Below are positions 19,263 to 29,500 of a stretch of 64,000 nt of DNA, one piece after another. The DNA comes from Saccharomyces uvarum (lineage: Eukaryota; Ascomycota; Saccharomycetes; Saccharomycetales; Saccharomycetaceae): contig OX365935.1 of the NCBI GenBank assembly GCA_947243795.1, positions 434,001 through 498,000 on the forward strand, written 5' to 3'. Position 1 is the first letter of the stretch. Each line of letters starts with the position of its first letter. The translations under genes and the position numbers were made by a program. Below the pieces are notes generated by a model that did not search any database, was not told the origin of the DNA, and saw only the letters and a list, made by a program, of their open reading frames with translations.

Positions 19263-19674
19263 GTCAATTGATTTACCGGAGTATTTGTATCTACTTCCCT
19301 AACCTTCTATCCTCAAAATATATACTTGTTCTGTCTAATTTTTTTACGTGTAAATATAGAGACTTAATTTTTTTTTGGCTCTGCTTCCATCACGACATCA
19401 TTAATTGCGAATTCCTCGGACTCCTACACGAAGTTGAGGCGTTCATAGAAGAAATCAAGGCTTTTTTCGACTTCGTTTTTGTTGATTTGTTTACTTTCCG
19501 ACAGATTCATACGAGAAGAGAAAACGAAAAATACAAAAAAACAAAACATTCGCAAATCATGACAACTTGAAACTGGCAAAAGTCATCGCCTAGAAATTTT
19601 GAAGCAAAAAGCTGCCGCGGTAAGGGTTCTTTTTACATGGCAGAAGCGTACTATTTATTAACACACTATTAATT
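19263..19674. other. Spacer TUF1 / MSB1
   Basis: A 412-base interval holding the TUF1 3' end and MSB1 promoter. It is T-rich at 19338-19378. A 100-codon plus frame at 19268-19570 is composed of Phe/Ile-rich chance sequence. No recognisable site. Confidence 0.4.
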
Positions 19675-22600
19675 ATGAACGATATGGCAAAGCCTTTACC
19701 TACACCTCCGACTGCAGAGGTCAGAAAAAGTCGATCAAATTCACCAAGGAAAGCCCACAAAACAGGCTCAAGCCCAAACAAGAACGTTACCAATGGGAAA
19801 AAAGTAGCTGACTCAAAAAAGAAAAGCACAAGTGAACATGATAATGTTGACGATGACGAATTTGAGTTTTTCCATGAGTTTAGCCGGGAGAAAGTGAAAG
19901 GCGTCATACATTCAATTACTGCTGAACTCAAAGAAAAAGGTCCAGATGTTGAATTTTTGATGATACCGTTTAGAGAGGAACAAACGAATGATAAACTGTT
20001 GACATTACTAAATCAGCTATTCCCGTTAGGCAACGGACAACCCGTTAACGAAAGGAAGCAACAAAAAATCATTTCCAGGGCTGATGTTTGGACCCTATTT
20101 CAATGTTTGAAATACATATGGTGCAGACTACCAAATTCAGAAGTTATAGGTTGGAAATCGTATATGGAATTCAAGTTGAGAGAAGAGGATAAGAAATTTC
20201 CACAAAAATCATTCTTAGAAATTATGCCTCAATGTTTGGCCTCTCCAAATCATGCATCTATCGTTTACGATTTTTTCGATCTCATTATTTCAATTTCATC
20301 GAATTCCAGAGTCAATAAAATGAGTGCCAGGAAGATTTCAAAGATGTGCGCAATTTGGGCATTTAACAAACAAAAACCAAAATCTGATGTTCAAGATTAT
20401 GATTTTGAATCAGGCGCCATAAAATCATCTGCTCCCAACAACTCCATACAAGATGGACTCGACCAGTGGATCCCTGGTTCGGATGCCATATTCCATCTGC
20501 TTTTAGCATTTTTGAGGAGTTTTGTTCCTCAAGATCTCGAATCAGCGAAACTGCCGCGCACACTAAAGAGTTTACTGTTTAATAACCAGTATCCCCCAAG
20601 AGAATCCACAGCTTATACTTCAGAGACAATTTTAACCATTCCCTTAGTGACTTTGAAAACAGACACGTTTTCCAGAAAGCCCTGGCAATTACTGGAACGC
20701 TGCAATGATCTTTTAGACTTTACCGACCATGATGCCTTTGAAGCAAGGGAAGACTATGCTTTACTAAAGTCTTTATTCAGAAAGAAAAACACTGTGGAGG
20801 GAATTAGCAGGAAAATGTCTCAAGAATCGAGAAGATTGATGAAAGTCATGTCTACTAAACACTCGACATTTCAAGCAGGCTGGGCTCCTAGAAAATGCAT
20901 AGAGAATATACCTCACTTGAAAGAATACATTGAAGTTAAGAGGCTTGATATCGATGATTATTTTATTTGGACTTGGCTGTCATCTCTTTCGTTTGAACAA
21001 ACGTCTGAAAAAAAAAAGATCTTTGGAAGATCCGTTATTTTGGAATTCGAATTTGATGGGTTCAAAAAGTGGGTAGTTTTTCAAGAATGTGACATAACAC
21101 TGGATTATAATAAAAAGGGCCAATTTAAGAAAAGAACATCTGCATTATCACCATCAGTTGAATACAAGCCTCTTGCAGATTCTGAATTAGAAAAACAACC
21201 TCCTCCCAAATCGCCTATCGTCACACAAACTTACAAAAAATTTCAGGCTGAGGCACCTCAACCAAATACCGTTCAAACAGACACAGCTCCAAATATCCAA
21301 GGAACCTACCATACAGTGATTAGTAAGGACGTGCTGGGCAAAAACAAGCATAATATGAACATACACTCCTTTGAGCAAAAAATATCTAAATGGAATCCCT
21401 TAAACAATCTACGAAAGAAAAGCAATAGCTGTGGCAGTAGCTCGTCTTCATTTGATAACAAGGACAAGGACACTCACACACATGAAGAATCTACTACCGG
21501 TAAAAAGCATAAATCAAAGAAAGACGAACGTGTTTTAACAGAGTTTAGCACCTTGAATCCGGCCGAATATCAACTACCCGTAATTGACACCGGCGCATCA
21601 ACTTTTAAGATTGATATACCCGAACTAATGTACGAACGCGATAATAATGAATTCGAAAAGGAGCTGCCGGCTTCATCAAGTAGCAATACTTCAAAATCTT
21701 ATAAAAAGGCCACTGATTCAACTATAGATGAATTGAATAGTATGGTTGAAGAAATGATGGTTAATGAACCAGAGAACATCAAAACTTCTATGACCGAAGC
21801 GGAAACGTTTGAATCATTGACAAAATTTGACCAATATAAGCCAGCTAGTACAACTGATGATGATTTGCAAAGTAGTCATTCAAGTGCCGTTCGTTCTTTG
21901 AAGTTAAGTTCCAATACAAACGATTCATATGCAGACAGTTCCAAAGTAAATACTGATAAAAAGATCACAGAGCCTAGAAAGATTTCAGAACAATCCATTA
22001 TCAATGACGATTCATCCTCTTATTATTCCCCGATTGATGGTGTGCTGACTTCAAGAATGCCAAGTCAGCCCACATTTTTAAACTCTGATCCGAAGAAAGC
22101 ATTAGCAAATGACCCTCGCCTGGATGTGTTACAAGGTGGTGGTAATCCCATCCAACAAAGAATGCCAAAATCATCAAAGCGAGCACCTGAAAGCAACCCA
22201 TCTCCAATTCATCAGCAGCGCCATCAGAACAGTCGCCCGGATAGGATAACCCCAGTCAAATCTCCACAGAATGCACTAGTTCCACCCTCGGGAGCGCAAA
22301 ATATGGCTTATTCGCCAGCAAGATCTCCGCAGTTTTCTTCAAATCCAGTGGGGTTTAGACAGAATATGTCGAACTCCCCAGTTGGGTACCACGAGTCTGC
22401 TTCACCTGTAATAAATCAACCGCCTAATGCTTACCAAGAAAAACATAATCATCCTTCTCAATTTCAAAAGCGTCACCATTCTCCAAACAATATTACTCAA
22501 CAAGAGTTGAAATTTAGAAATCCACAAACAAAGGATTTGCCTGTTCCACAACAAATGGTACCGGTGAAACAGACGATGTCGTATGCACCTTCTAACATGC

Positions 22601-23172
22601 CACCACAACAACCAAGGGAACGGATGAACCCGCCTATTCAACCACAAATGAAAAACTATCAACAGCCTGTAAATACATATAATGTAGGCCGTTCACCGCA
22701 ACAGCAAGTCATGGGAAACTTCTATGGAAACGGCCACTCAGGCATTACCCAAATGCCGGATGAAAGGTGGGGCAATCCCCCACAACAAATGGGGCCCAAA
22801 GGTGTTCGATCTAATCAGTTTCAACATCCACAACAAAACGTTAATAGATATGTTCCGCAAGCTCAACCCACGGCACCAGCAGAATACTACAATGGACCAC
22901 AACCTAATATGCAAGCACCTCCTATGGTGCCGCAATTAATTTCACCTCACCAGCCAGCACATTACACAGCTGGCGGAAACAGACGTAGTTATCCGCACAG
23001 CATGAATCAACCTACTTATGCTGCACCTGCTCAGCCGACAGGAGCTCCAAACAATGAGTTTTACTTGCCAGAAGCTCCCCAAGGAAGCAAACTACATGGT
23101 GGGAATATTAATAAGAGACAAGAGAGAAAAAAATTATATGATAACATCAGGAGTGGTAATTTTGGCATATAG
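19675..23172 (+). CDS. MSB1: Msb1, cell-polarity and bud-site protein
   Basis: A 1165-residue protein (about 1137 in S. cerevisiae from memory). Msb1 acts with Cdc42, Bem1, Boi1/2 and Rho1-Pkc1 in bud emergence and polarised growth. The N-terminal half (about 55-450) is globular and has been related to RhoGAP-like folds in the literature. The C-terminal half is low-complexity: Ser/Asn/Lys-rich to about 760, then Pro/Gln/Asn-rich from about 790 to 1140, with many PQQ, PPQ and SPxR-type motifs. The protein ends RSGNFGI. The start at 19675 (MNDMAKPLPTPPTAEVRKSR) has a second Met three codons on; either could initiate. The extra length relative to S. cerevisiae probably comes from the Gln/Pro/Asn region. 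Confidence 0.95.
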   Translation: MNDMAKPLPTPPTAEVRKSRSNSPRKAHKTGSSPNKNVTNGKKVADSKKKSTSEHDNVDDDEFEFFHEFSREKVKGVIHSITAELKEKGPDVEFLMIPFREEQTNDKLLTLLNQLFPLGNGQPVNERKQQKIISRADVWTLFQCLKYIWCRLPNSEVIGWKSYMEFKLREEDKKFPQKSFLEIMPQCLASPNHASIVYDFFDLIISISSNSRVNKMSARKISKMCAIWAFNKQKPKSDVQDYDFESGAIKSSAPNNSIQDGLDQWIPGSDAIFHLLLAFLRSFVPQDLESAKLPRTLKSLLFNNQYPPRESTAYTSETILTIPLVTLKTDTFSRKPWQLLERCNDLLDFTDHDAFEAREDYALLKSLFRKKNTVEGISRKMSQESRRLMKVMSTKHSTFQAGWAPRKCIENIPHLKEYIEVKRLDIDDYFIWTWLSSLSFEQTSEKKKIFGRSVILEFEFDGFKKWVVFQECDITLDYNKKGQFKKRTSALSPSVEYKPLADSELEKQPPPKSPIVTQTYKKFQAEAPQPNTVQTDTAPNIQGTYHTVISKDVLGKNKHNMNIHSFEQKISKWNPLNNLRKKSNSCGSSSSSFDNKDKDTHTHEESTTGKKHKSKKDERVLTEFSTLNPAEYQLPVIDTGASTFKIDIPELMYERDNNEFEKELPASSSSNTSKSYKKATDSTIDELNSMVEEMMVNEPENIKTSMTEAETFESLTKFDQYKPASTTDDDLQSSHSSAVRSLKLSSNTNDSYADSSKVNTDKKITEPRKISEQSIINDDSSSYYSPIDGVLTSRMPSQPTFLNSDPKKALANDPRLDVLQGGGNPIQQRMPKSSKRAPESNPSPIHQQRHQNSRPDRITPVKSPQNALVPPSGAQNMAYSPARSPQFSSNPVGFRQNMSNSPVGYHESASPVINQPPNAYQEKHNHPSQFQKRHHSPNNITQQELKFRNPQTKDLPVPQQMVPVKQTMSYAPSNMPPQQPRERMNPPIQPQMKNYQQPVNTYNVGRSPQQQVMGNFYGNGHSGITQMPDERWGNPPQQMGPKGVRSNQFQHPQQNVNRYVPQAQPTAPAEYYNGPQPNMQAPPMVPQLISPHQPAHYTAGGNRRSYPHSMNQPTYAAPAQPTGAPNNEFYLPEAPQGSKLHGGNINKRQERKKLYDNIRSGNFGI

Positions 23173-23607
23173 AAATATTATCTCAACCAATTGTCTTAGT
23201 GACATTCCAGTGGATATGAGTTTTCCAGTTTATATATATATATATCTATCACAAATATTTCGGACATTAATATGCATTCAGTTTTATAATCCATTTTTCT
23301 AGTGCCTATAGATGCACACCGGACCAAATTTATTCAAGGCGGACATGCAGTACAAGTATCTGAAAGTGTTCAGCTCTAAAGATGGTATAAAAACCCTTGT
23401 TAACGCTCTTTCTATTTCCGTCAACTTCACAAGAGGTATACATACATTTTACACTTTTCTGTGAGTGTCGTCGACTTACGGACAACGGGTAAGTAATCCT
23501 CAGGGTCAAAAGTGATGTTGAAGATATCGTCAAGATCAAGTGCAATAGCATCATAGAATTTTTGTAGGGATTAAAAACATTAGATAAAGGTCCTTAACGA
23601 GTAAGTA
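23173..23607. other. Spacer MSB1 / IES4
   Basis: A 435-base interval with a short (TA)n run near 23230-23246 at the MSB1 3' end. The remainder should hold the IES4 promoter. No gene seen. Confidence 0.35.
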
Positions 23608-23970
23608 ATGTCGCAAGAAAGTAGCGCTTTATCTGAATCTCAGGAACAGCTTGACAACAACTCTAAAATAGAGAACGGAGAGGCAGCCTCCAATAGTCCC
23701 AGAGACAATAGTAAACCTGTGCTTCCGTGGGATCATGAAAGCAAAGCAGTAGAGATCAAGAGCTTTAGTGGTTATAAAGTAGAGTTTACTGGCTGGATAA
23801 GGAGGGACATAAGGCAAGAACGTCAAAAGCAACCAGTATCAGAATCAGAATCTAATGCATCTGATATAAAAGAATCAGAGGACAAAAGCATGGGACAGAA
23901 AGATCCAGAGAAGGATGAACGTGAACAGAAAGAACTCAAAGATGAAGGGAAAGATGGCTCGGACTCGTGA
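23608..23970 (+). CDS. IES4: Ies4, INO80 chromatin-remodelling complex subunit
   Basis: A 120-residue acidic, lysine-rich protein (about 116 in S. cerevisiae). Ies4 belongs to the INO80 complex and is a target of Mec1/Tel1 checkpoint phosphorylation; several SQ sites (for example ESQEQ near residues 11-15) are visible. The middle segment (about 38-72), PVLPWDHESKAVEIKSFSGY followed by KVEFTGWIRRDIR, is the most protein-like part. The rest is charged and probably unstructured, ending KDGSDS. The assignment comes from length, composition and position between MSB1 and SPR1. Confidence 0.9.
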   Translation: MSQESSALSESQEQLDNNSKIENGEAASNSPRDNSKPVLPWDHESKAVEIKSFSGYKVEFTGWIRRDIRQERQKQPVSESESNASDIKESEDKSMGQKDPEKDEREQKELKDEGKDGSDS

Positions 23971-24798
23971 TGCCGTGTTAAAAGCTTCAAGCGGTACTCA
24001 TGAGCCTACACTGTGGCTTGAATTCGTACATCGTAAAGCTCACACATTTGTAACATCAATTAACAAGCAAGCAAAGTAGGACAATGCACGCACAAATGTA
24101 TAAATAAATATACGTATAACTAATGATCATACAGACGAAAGGGCCCCTCATCCCCCAATAATCATAAGCAAAATCGGTACGAAGGCTCTCGTCCTATTTC
24201 GAGGGAACAAACATCAAGCAAAAATAGTTCAAAATTGGCGGGGACTGTATGCTAATTTTATGAGCCCTACTTAGATCAAATTTCTAGTACTGTTGCGAAT
24301 AATAATTGAAGTCAGATGAGATTACCCTATGAAAAGATTCCAAAGTGCAATCTAATGACCCTGAAATACCACTTCGTGCGACGCCAGCATACTACGACGC
24401 TTGGACAGAACTATTTCGAGTTCATGACGCTGCTCAACTTGTTCACTTGGCCAACTAAAAATATAATATTTGTATTTGTCTTCACGCCGCTGCCAGATAT
24501 ATCAAAACCACAAAGCAACGACACTAAAAAAAACGGCGCGTCAGATAATATTTACCTACTGCCAATAATGTTTTCCGCCTTTGTGTAATTATTTCTTGTA
24601 TCAGGAATTGTAGAAGCCACTATCATTCTTTTTGTAGAATAACTGTGTGCATACGTTATTAGATTATTTTTTGCATTTTATTTTTATTACCTGCTTTTGC
24701 AGACATTATTCGATTAGCAAAACCTCCTTTAAAGAAAACATTATTCGTTCAGAATAGGTGATTGATATCAAAAGACGGTTATCAATAATTAGAACTAA
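23971..24798. promoter_or_regulatory. SPR1 upstream region
   Basis: An 828-base interval between IES4 and SPR1. Two CACAAA cores, CCACAAA at 24508-24514 and its complement TTTGTG at 24580-24585, resemble the middle sporulation element bound by Ndt80, although each is followed by G rather than the preferred A/T. Their distance (210-290 bases upstream of the ATG) is plausible for a sporulation-specific gene. A 90-codon frame at 24316-24588 is probably chance. Confidence 0.4.
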
Positions 24799-26136
24799 AT
24801 GGTGTCGTTTACAAGGTTAACAACGCTAGCCCTGAGCTTGACACGATTAGTAAATTGTAATCCAGTCTCTCCTAAAAACAAGGACTCTTTACAGTTTATT
24901 TATAAAGAGAGAGCAAACGTATACTCCGACGCCAACAGCCAATCTATTCGTGAAAAAATTCGTGGAGTTAATTTAGGTGGGTGGCTAGTCTTGGAGCCAT
25001 ATATTACACCGTCTATATTTGAAGCTTTCCGCACAAACCCGCATAATGATAACGGTATTCCTGTTGACGAGTATCGCTTTTGTCAGAGCTTAGGTTACGA
25101 AAAAGCAAAAGAACGCCTGTATAACCATTGGTTAACGTTTTATAAAGAGGAAGATTTTGCAAAAATTGCTTCCCAAGGCTTCAATATGGTTAGGATTCCT
25201 GTCGGATATTGGGCCTTTACAACACTGAGTCATGATCCATACGTTACCGGAGAACAAGAATACTTTTTGGACAAAGCCGTCGATTGGGCCAGGAAATACG
25301 GTCTAAAGGTTTGGATTGATCTGCATGGAGCTGCTGGTTCACAAAACGGATTTGATAACTCAGGGTTGAGAGATTCATATAAGTTCTTAGATGATGAATA
25401 TTTAAGTGCTACCATGAAAGCTCTGACCTATATCTTAAGTAAATATTCCACCGACATATATCTAGACACTGTTATTGGGATTGAACTACTGAATGAACCT
25501 CTTGGTCCTGTTTTCGATATGGAAAGAATGAAGAACCTCTTTTTGAAGCCAGCTTATGACTACCTAAGAAATAAAATTATGAGTAAGCAAATCATAGTTA
25601 TACATGACGCTTTCCAGCCTTACAATTACTGGAATAACTTTTTGAATGGTGACAAAGGAGAGTATGGCGTCGTACTAGATCATCATCATTATCAAGTATT
25701 TTCACCTATTGAACTAGCAAAAAACATGAATGAACGTATTAAAATTGCCTGTCAATGGGGAATTGGTACCTTAAGCGAAAAACATTGGTCTGTAGCAGGC
25801 GAATTCTCCGCAGCTTTGACAGACTGTACAAAGTGGCTGAACGGAGTTGGTTTTGGTGCGAGATACGATGGAACTTGGGCCAAGGGAAACGACAAGTCCT
25901 ATCACATCGGTTCGTGTGCAAACAATGAGAATTTGGGCTTGTGGTCTGAGGAAAGAAAACAAAACACTAGAAAATTTATCGAGGCTCAATTGGATGCCTT
26001 TGAAATGACTGGTGGATGGATCATGTGGTGTTACAAGACAGAGAACAGTATTGAATGGGACGTTGAAAAGCTAATCCAACACAACCTTTTCCCGCAACCT
26101 ATTAGCGATAGAAAACACCCAAACCAATGTCGCTGA
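24799..26136 (+). CDS. SPR1: Spr1, sporulation-specific exo-1,3-beta-glucanase
   Basis: A 445-residue GH5-family secreted glucanase, the length I recall for S. cerevisiae. An N-terminal signal sequence of about 20 residues ([18 protein letters not shown], then CNP) is followed by the exoglucanase start [18 protein letters not shown]. The acid/base Glu233 lies in LLNEPLG and the nucleophile Glu335 in VAGEFS, as in EXG1. It hydrolyses beta-1,3-glucan ends in the ascospore wall and contributes to spore thermoresistance. The alternatives are the paralogues EXG1 and EXG2; the neighbours IES4 and ULS1 fix it as SPR1. There is no C-terminal hydrophobic GPI tail, which excludes EXG2. Confidence 0.96.
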   Translation: MVSFTRLTTLALSLTRLVNCNPVSPKNKDSLQFIYKERANVYSDANSQSIREKIRGVNLGGWLVLEPYITPSIFEAFRTNPHNDNGIPVDEYRFCQSLGYEKAKERLYNHWLTFYKEEDFAKIASQGFNMVRIPVGYWAFTTLSHDPYVTGEQEYFLDKAVDWARKYGLKVWIDLHGAAGSQNGFDNSGLRDSYKFLDDEYLSATMKALTYILSKYSTDIYLDTVIGIELLNEPLGPVFDMERMKNLFLKPAYDYLRNKIMSKQIIVIHDAFQPYNYWNNFLNGDKGEYGVVLDHHHYQVFSPIELAKNMNERIKIACQWGIGTLSEKHWSVAGEFSAALTDCTKWLNGVGFGARYDGTWAKGNDKSYHIGSCANNENLGLWSEERKQNTRKFIEAQLDAFEMTGGWIMWCYKTENSIEWDVEKLIQHNLFPQPISDRKHPNQCR

Positions 26137-26597
26137 GCCTTCTTTAAATACAATAAAGCTCTTGAGAGTGATTGTTACCATTGAAAAGGCCTTTGGTAAT
26201 AAGATGTCCCTATATATAATCTTACAAGCTGTATAAACAAATATTCGTCGCTTACTAGATACTAAGTATGCTCCTATCCAAAAGACAAGAGCCTGTTTTT
26301 TATGAGTATGAATGAGAGGTTCTGACAATTGTACACTTACTACTGCGTAGGAGAGGACACAAGTAATGCACAGGACACGCGTCACTCTTGATTTACCGGA
26401 CCGTCTGTTTTGGCAGTGTAAATGAGATGGAGAAAAACAATAAAGATATACAAATGTTGTTGTTAGTGCTGTAAAAGAACAAAACGGATTCTATACACTC
26501 ATATCGCATTCCATATACTGATATACGCATTCACCTGTTAGGTAGTTCTGAAAAAGAAGGCGCTCGAACACTATCTTTTTCGTATTATATCTGATAA
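26137..26597. promoter_or_regulatory. ULS1 upstream region with an MCB element
   Basis: A 461-base interval after SPR1. An MluI cell-cycle box ACGCGT lies at 26377-26382, about 215 bases upstream of the ULS1 ATG, suggesting MBF-driven G1/S expression. That would suit a DNA-metabolism gene; it is inference from one site. Confidence 0.45.
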
Positions 26598-29500
26598 ATG
26601 GCAGCGGTACCCACCATCGATCTTACACTAGCTGACTCAGATAATGAAGACATATTCTATTCCTTCTCATCTTCTACAAGTATGGATAATACAGACATTA
26701 GAAAAGAAACCATTAAAACAAAGAAAGCGGGTGTAAAACCCTCGCAATTTGGTGGCAGTATAAAACAACCACTTTCACATCCTTACAAAGTGAGTCTATC
26801 AAAAAATAAGAACTATAATATTCTTTCGGAAAATGAAACAATCACAAATAGAGACTTGAGTATAGAAGGAAACACAAAGTCTTTCAACATGGCAAACCGA
26901 CATGATGTTTTAGGGAGAGAGATTATGGGGTCACCTAATGACAATGAAGAAAAGAAAGACAGTAATTTAAATAAGCAAACTACAGAGCTATTTAGTGAGA
27001 ACGAGTATGCAAACTCAGCAAAAGACCAAGAGCAAAATGAAACAGACAAAGAAATAATCCAAGATAGAACGCAAAAAGAGGAATTTGCCAACATTCCTTC
27101 CTTATACTTCTCTAAAGATTACAACGGTAGCGAAGATGATTTCGAGCCCAATTACAGCGAAGATGGTACTTTCAAATTCCAAAATGATTCGAACTCAAAT
27201 CTGAACAATAATCGTTCAAAAGAGAAGGATAGAAACATCAAAACGGAAGAGAGCCATCTAAAGAAGGACGAAGATCCAACGAAGGAAGCAACGGCCATGA
27301 ATTACAATGCCTTCCCGTTTGGAGCTGGCGCTAGTCCAAAATCTGAAGTTGTAAGCGACTTTATAGATATTACAACAAAAATTTATAATAGCGAGCCAAC
27401 TCTACCATCACCATCCAACGTAATGCCTGATGAATATATGGTTAAAAAAGAGATGAGCGGGGTAGACAAAAATGCCACCGTTCGACTTGCAGGACTTCGA
27501 AGCGATGTTCCTTCGCTTGAACAAAAACAGAGCGAACTATTCAAGCATTTTAGTGAACAACCTTTCAGTATCAATGAAGTTGATTCCACGAATAAACGAA
27601 AGTATAGTAGCGATTCAGAGGATAAAAATACAGTTAAGAGGCCAATATTACCGTTAAGACACTTAGACGATGAAACTTATGAGGTTTCTGCTACCGAGCA
27701 GGAGAATACTTCAATCATCATCCTTTCCGATGAGGAAGAACCTGATGTCCCTATGGGTGATGTTCAAAATAACGTGCCACTTCCTGAATTGACCACAGAA
27801 GATAAATTCAGTGGTGTTATGCCAGAAGTCATATCCTTACTCGACCTTCCTAACATTAATTTTGACAGTCCATTTATAGAGAAGGCCAATGACAGTAATT
27901 CAGCGATTATGCCAGAAAAACACACACATAGGGACGTAAAGTCAGAGCAAGCTATAGAATATTTTCACAAAGAAAGTAATTCACTTGAAACTCTAAAACA
28001 AGATCATCAAGTTTTATTAAAGGAATTGAATTCTAAAGAAGCCGAATTACGTAATGCTCTTAATTCGTCCAAGACGAACTCTGAGATCTTGAGGAGAAAA
28101 CTAACTAGAAGGGAAAAAGAGGTTTCGGATGCTGAAAGACATTGGCAACTGCTGTTGACGTTAATGAATAGGAGCGGTAGAACCGTTAGCTCGACCCAGC
28201 AAATTCTAGTCGATGAAGCCCAAAATCAGTATAATATAGCAAAGGAAAAAAGGCAATTGACAAAAGCAAAGTTGGATTCAATCAATATGAAGATGTATAA
28301 CTACAACGAACAATGGAAATCCTTTGTACACCTAAAAAATATAAAACTGCAAAAATCGTTGACCGCACTTGAACAATCAATTAGGGAAAATGAAGCTTCT
28401 GAAACTGTAAACAAGAGAAACGAACATCTGGCTGAGAAGGAAAAGCTAGACCAACTGCTAAAAGAAGGAACACTCAGCTTTAGCAAATACAAGCAGTTAA
28501 CGGGTGAAATCCAGAAGAAGCTGAATGACCTGAATCTAGAAGACCAGCGTAAAAGAGATACCAGTCGTAACACACCAATAATACAGCAGCCGCTGGCGAA
28601 GAGAGATTTATTTATAAAATCTATCGATACCGCGAAAAATTTACTAGCGAAGAACACATCCAGAACAGAAATGACAAAACAAATTCTTTATAAACATTTG
28701 GACAATTTAATTACCTATAAAAATGTTTTTGAAGGGGGAAAATCCTTAATAGATGTGAACAGAAGAAATATTGCACACGAATCTGCTCAAGTATTATTTA
28801 CCAACGGTGTTAAAATGCCAATTGTTTTTGAAACACTACAAGATTATGGTATCAAATTTTCTAATCCGTCACTTGTTAATCCTGATAGGAGAGCCCAGTA
28901 TTTCAAAAGTATTGAAGTTGCTCGCGACCTTATTATGAAGTCCAATAGATCAGAGGATGCTAAAAGAAAAATTACTCGATTCTTAAATATTCTGGAAGAA
29001 TTCCGAAAGGATATAGACACAGGATTTCCCCCAACGCCCTTAAAGAGAGAAGGCGTTGGGAAAGCCGTCGTTGGGCTGAGACAACAAGGACTGAAAATGG
29101 AAAAACTGTATGAAAATTTGAGGAAATATAAAGTTCCTTTAACAAATGAAGAGCTACTACAGCAAAGCTATTTATTTCCAGCAAACTCTGGTCAACCTCT
29201 TCCTTCTAACTGGAACACTATGGAAAGTGCAGAGAATGATAATTCTACAAATAGTAATATGTCAATGCAAGATGAATTCCACATTTCTAATATGCATGCG
29301 GCTGAAGATCAAGAACAGATTAGGGCTCTTTTAGAAAACGTTAAACAATCAGAATCCATTATTGATGGTGAAGCACTCACTCCGGAAGACATGACCGTGA
29401 ACTTATTAAAGCACCAGAGGCTAGGTCTACATTGGTTGTTACAAGTTGAAAATTCTGCTAAGAAAGGTGGTCTGCTTGCTGATGATATGGGTTTAGGTAA

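Noticed and set aside
24316-24588. 90-codon plus-strand frame upstream of SPR1
   Set aside because: No domain, low-quality composition and no known gene at this place. It overlaps the likely SPR1 promoter.
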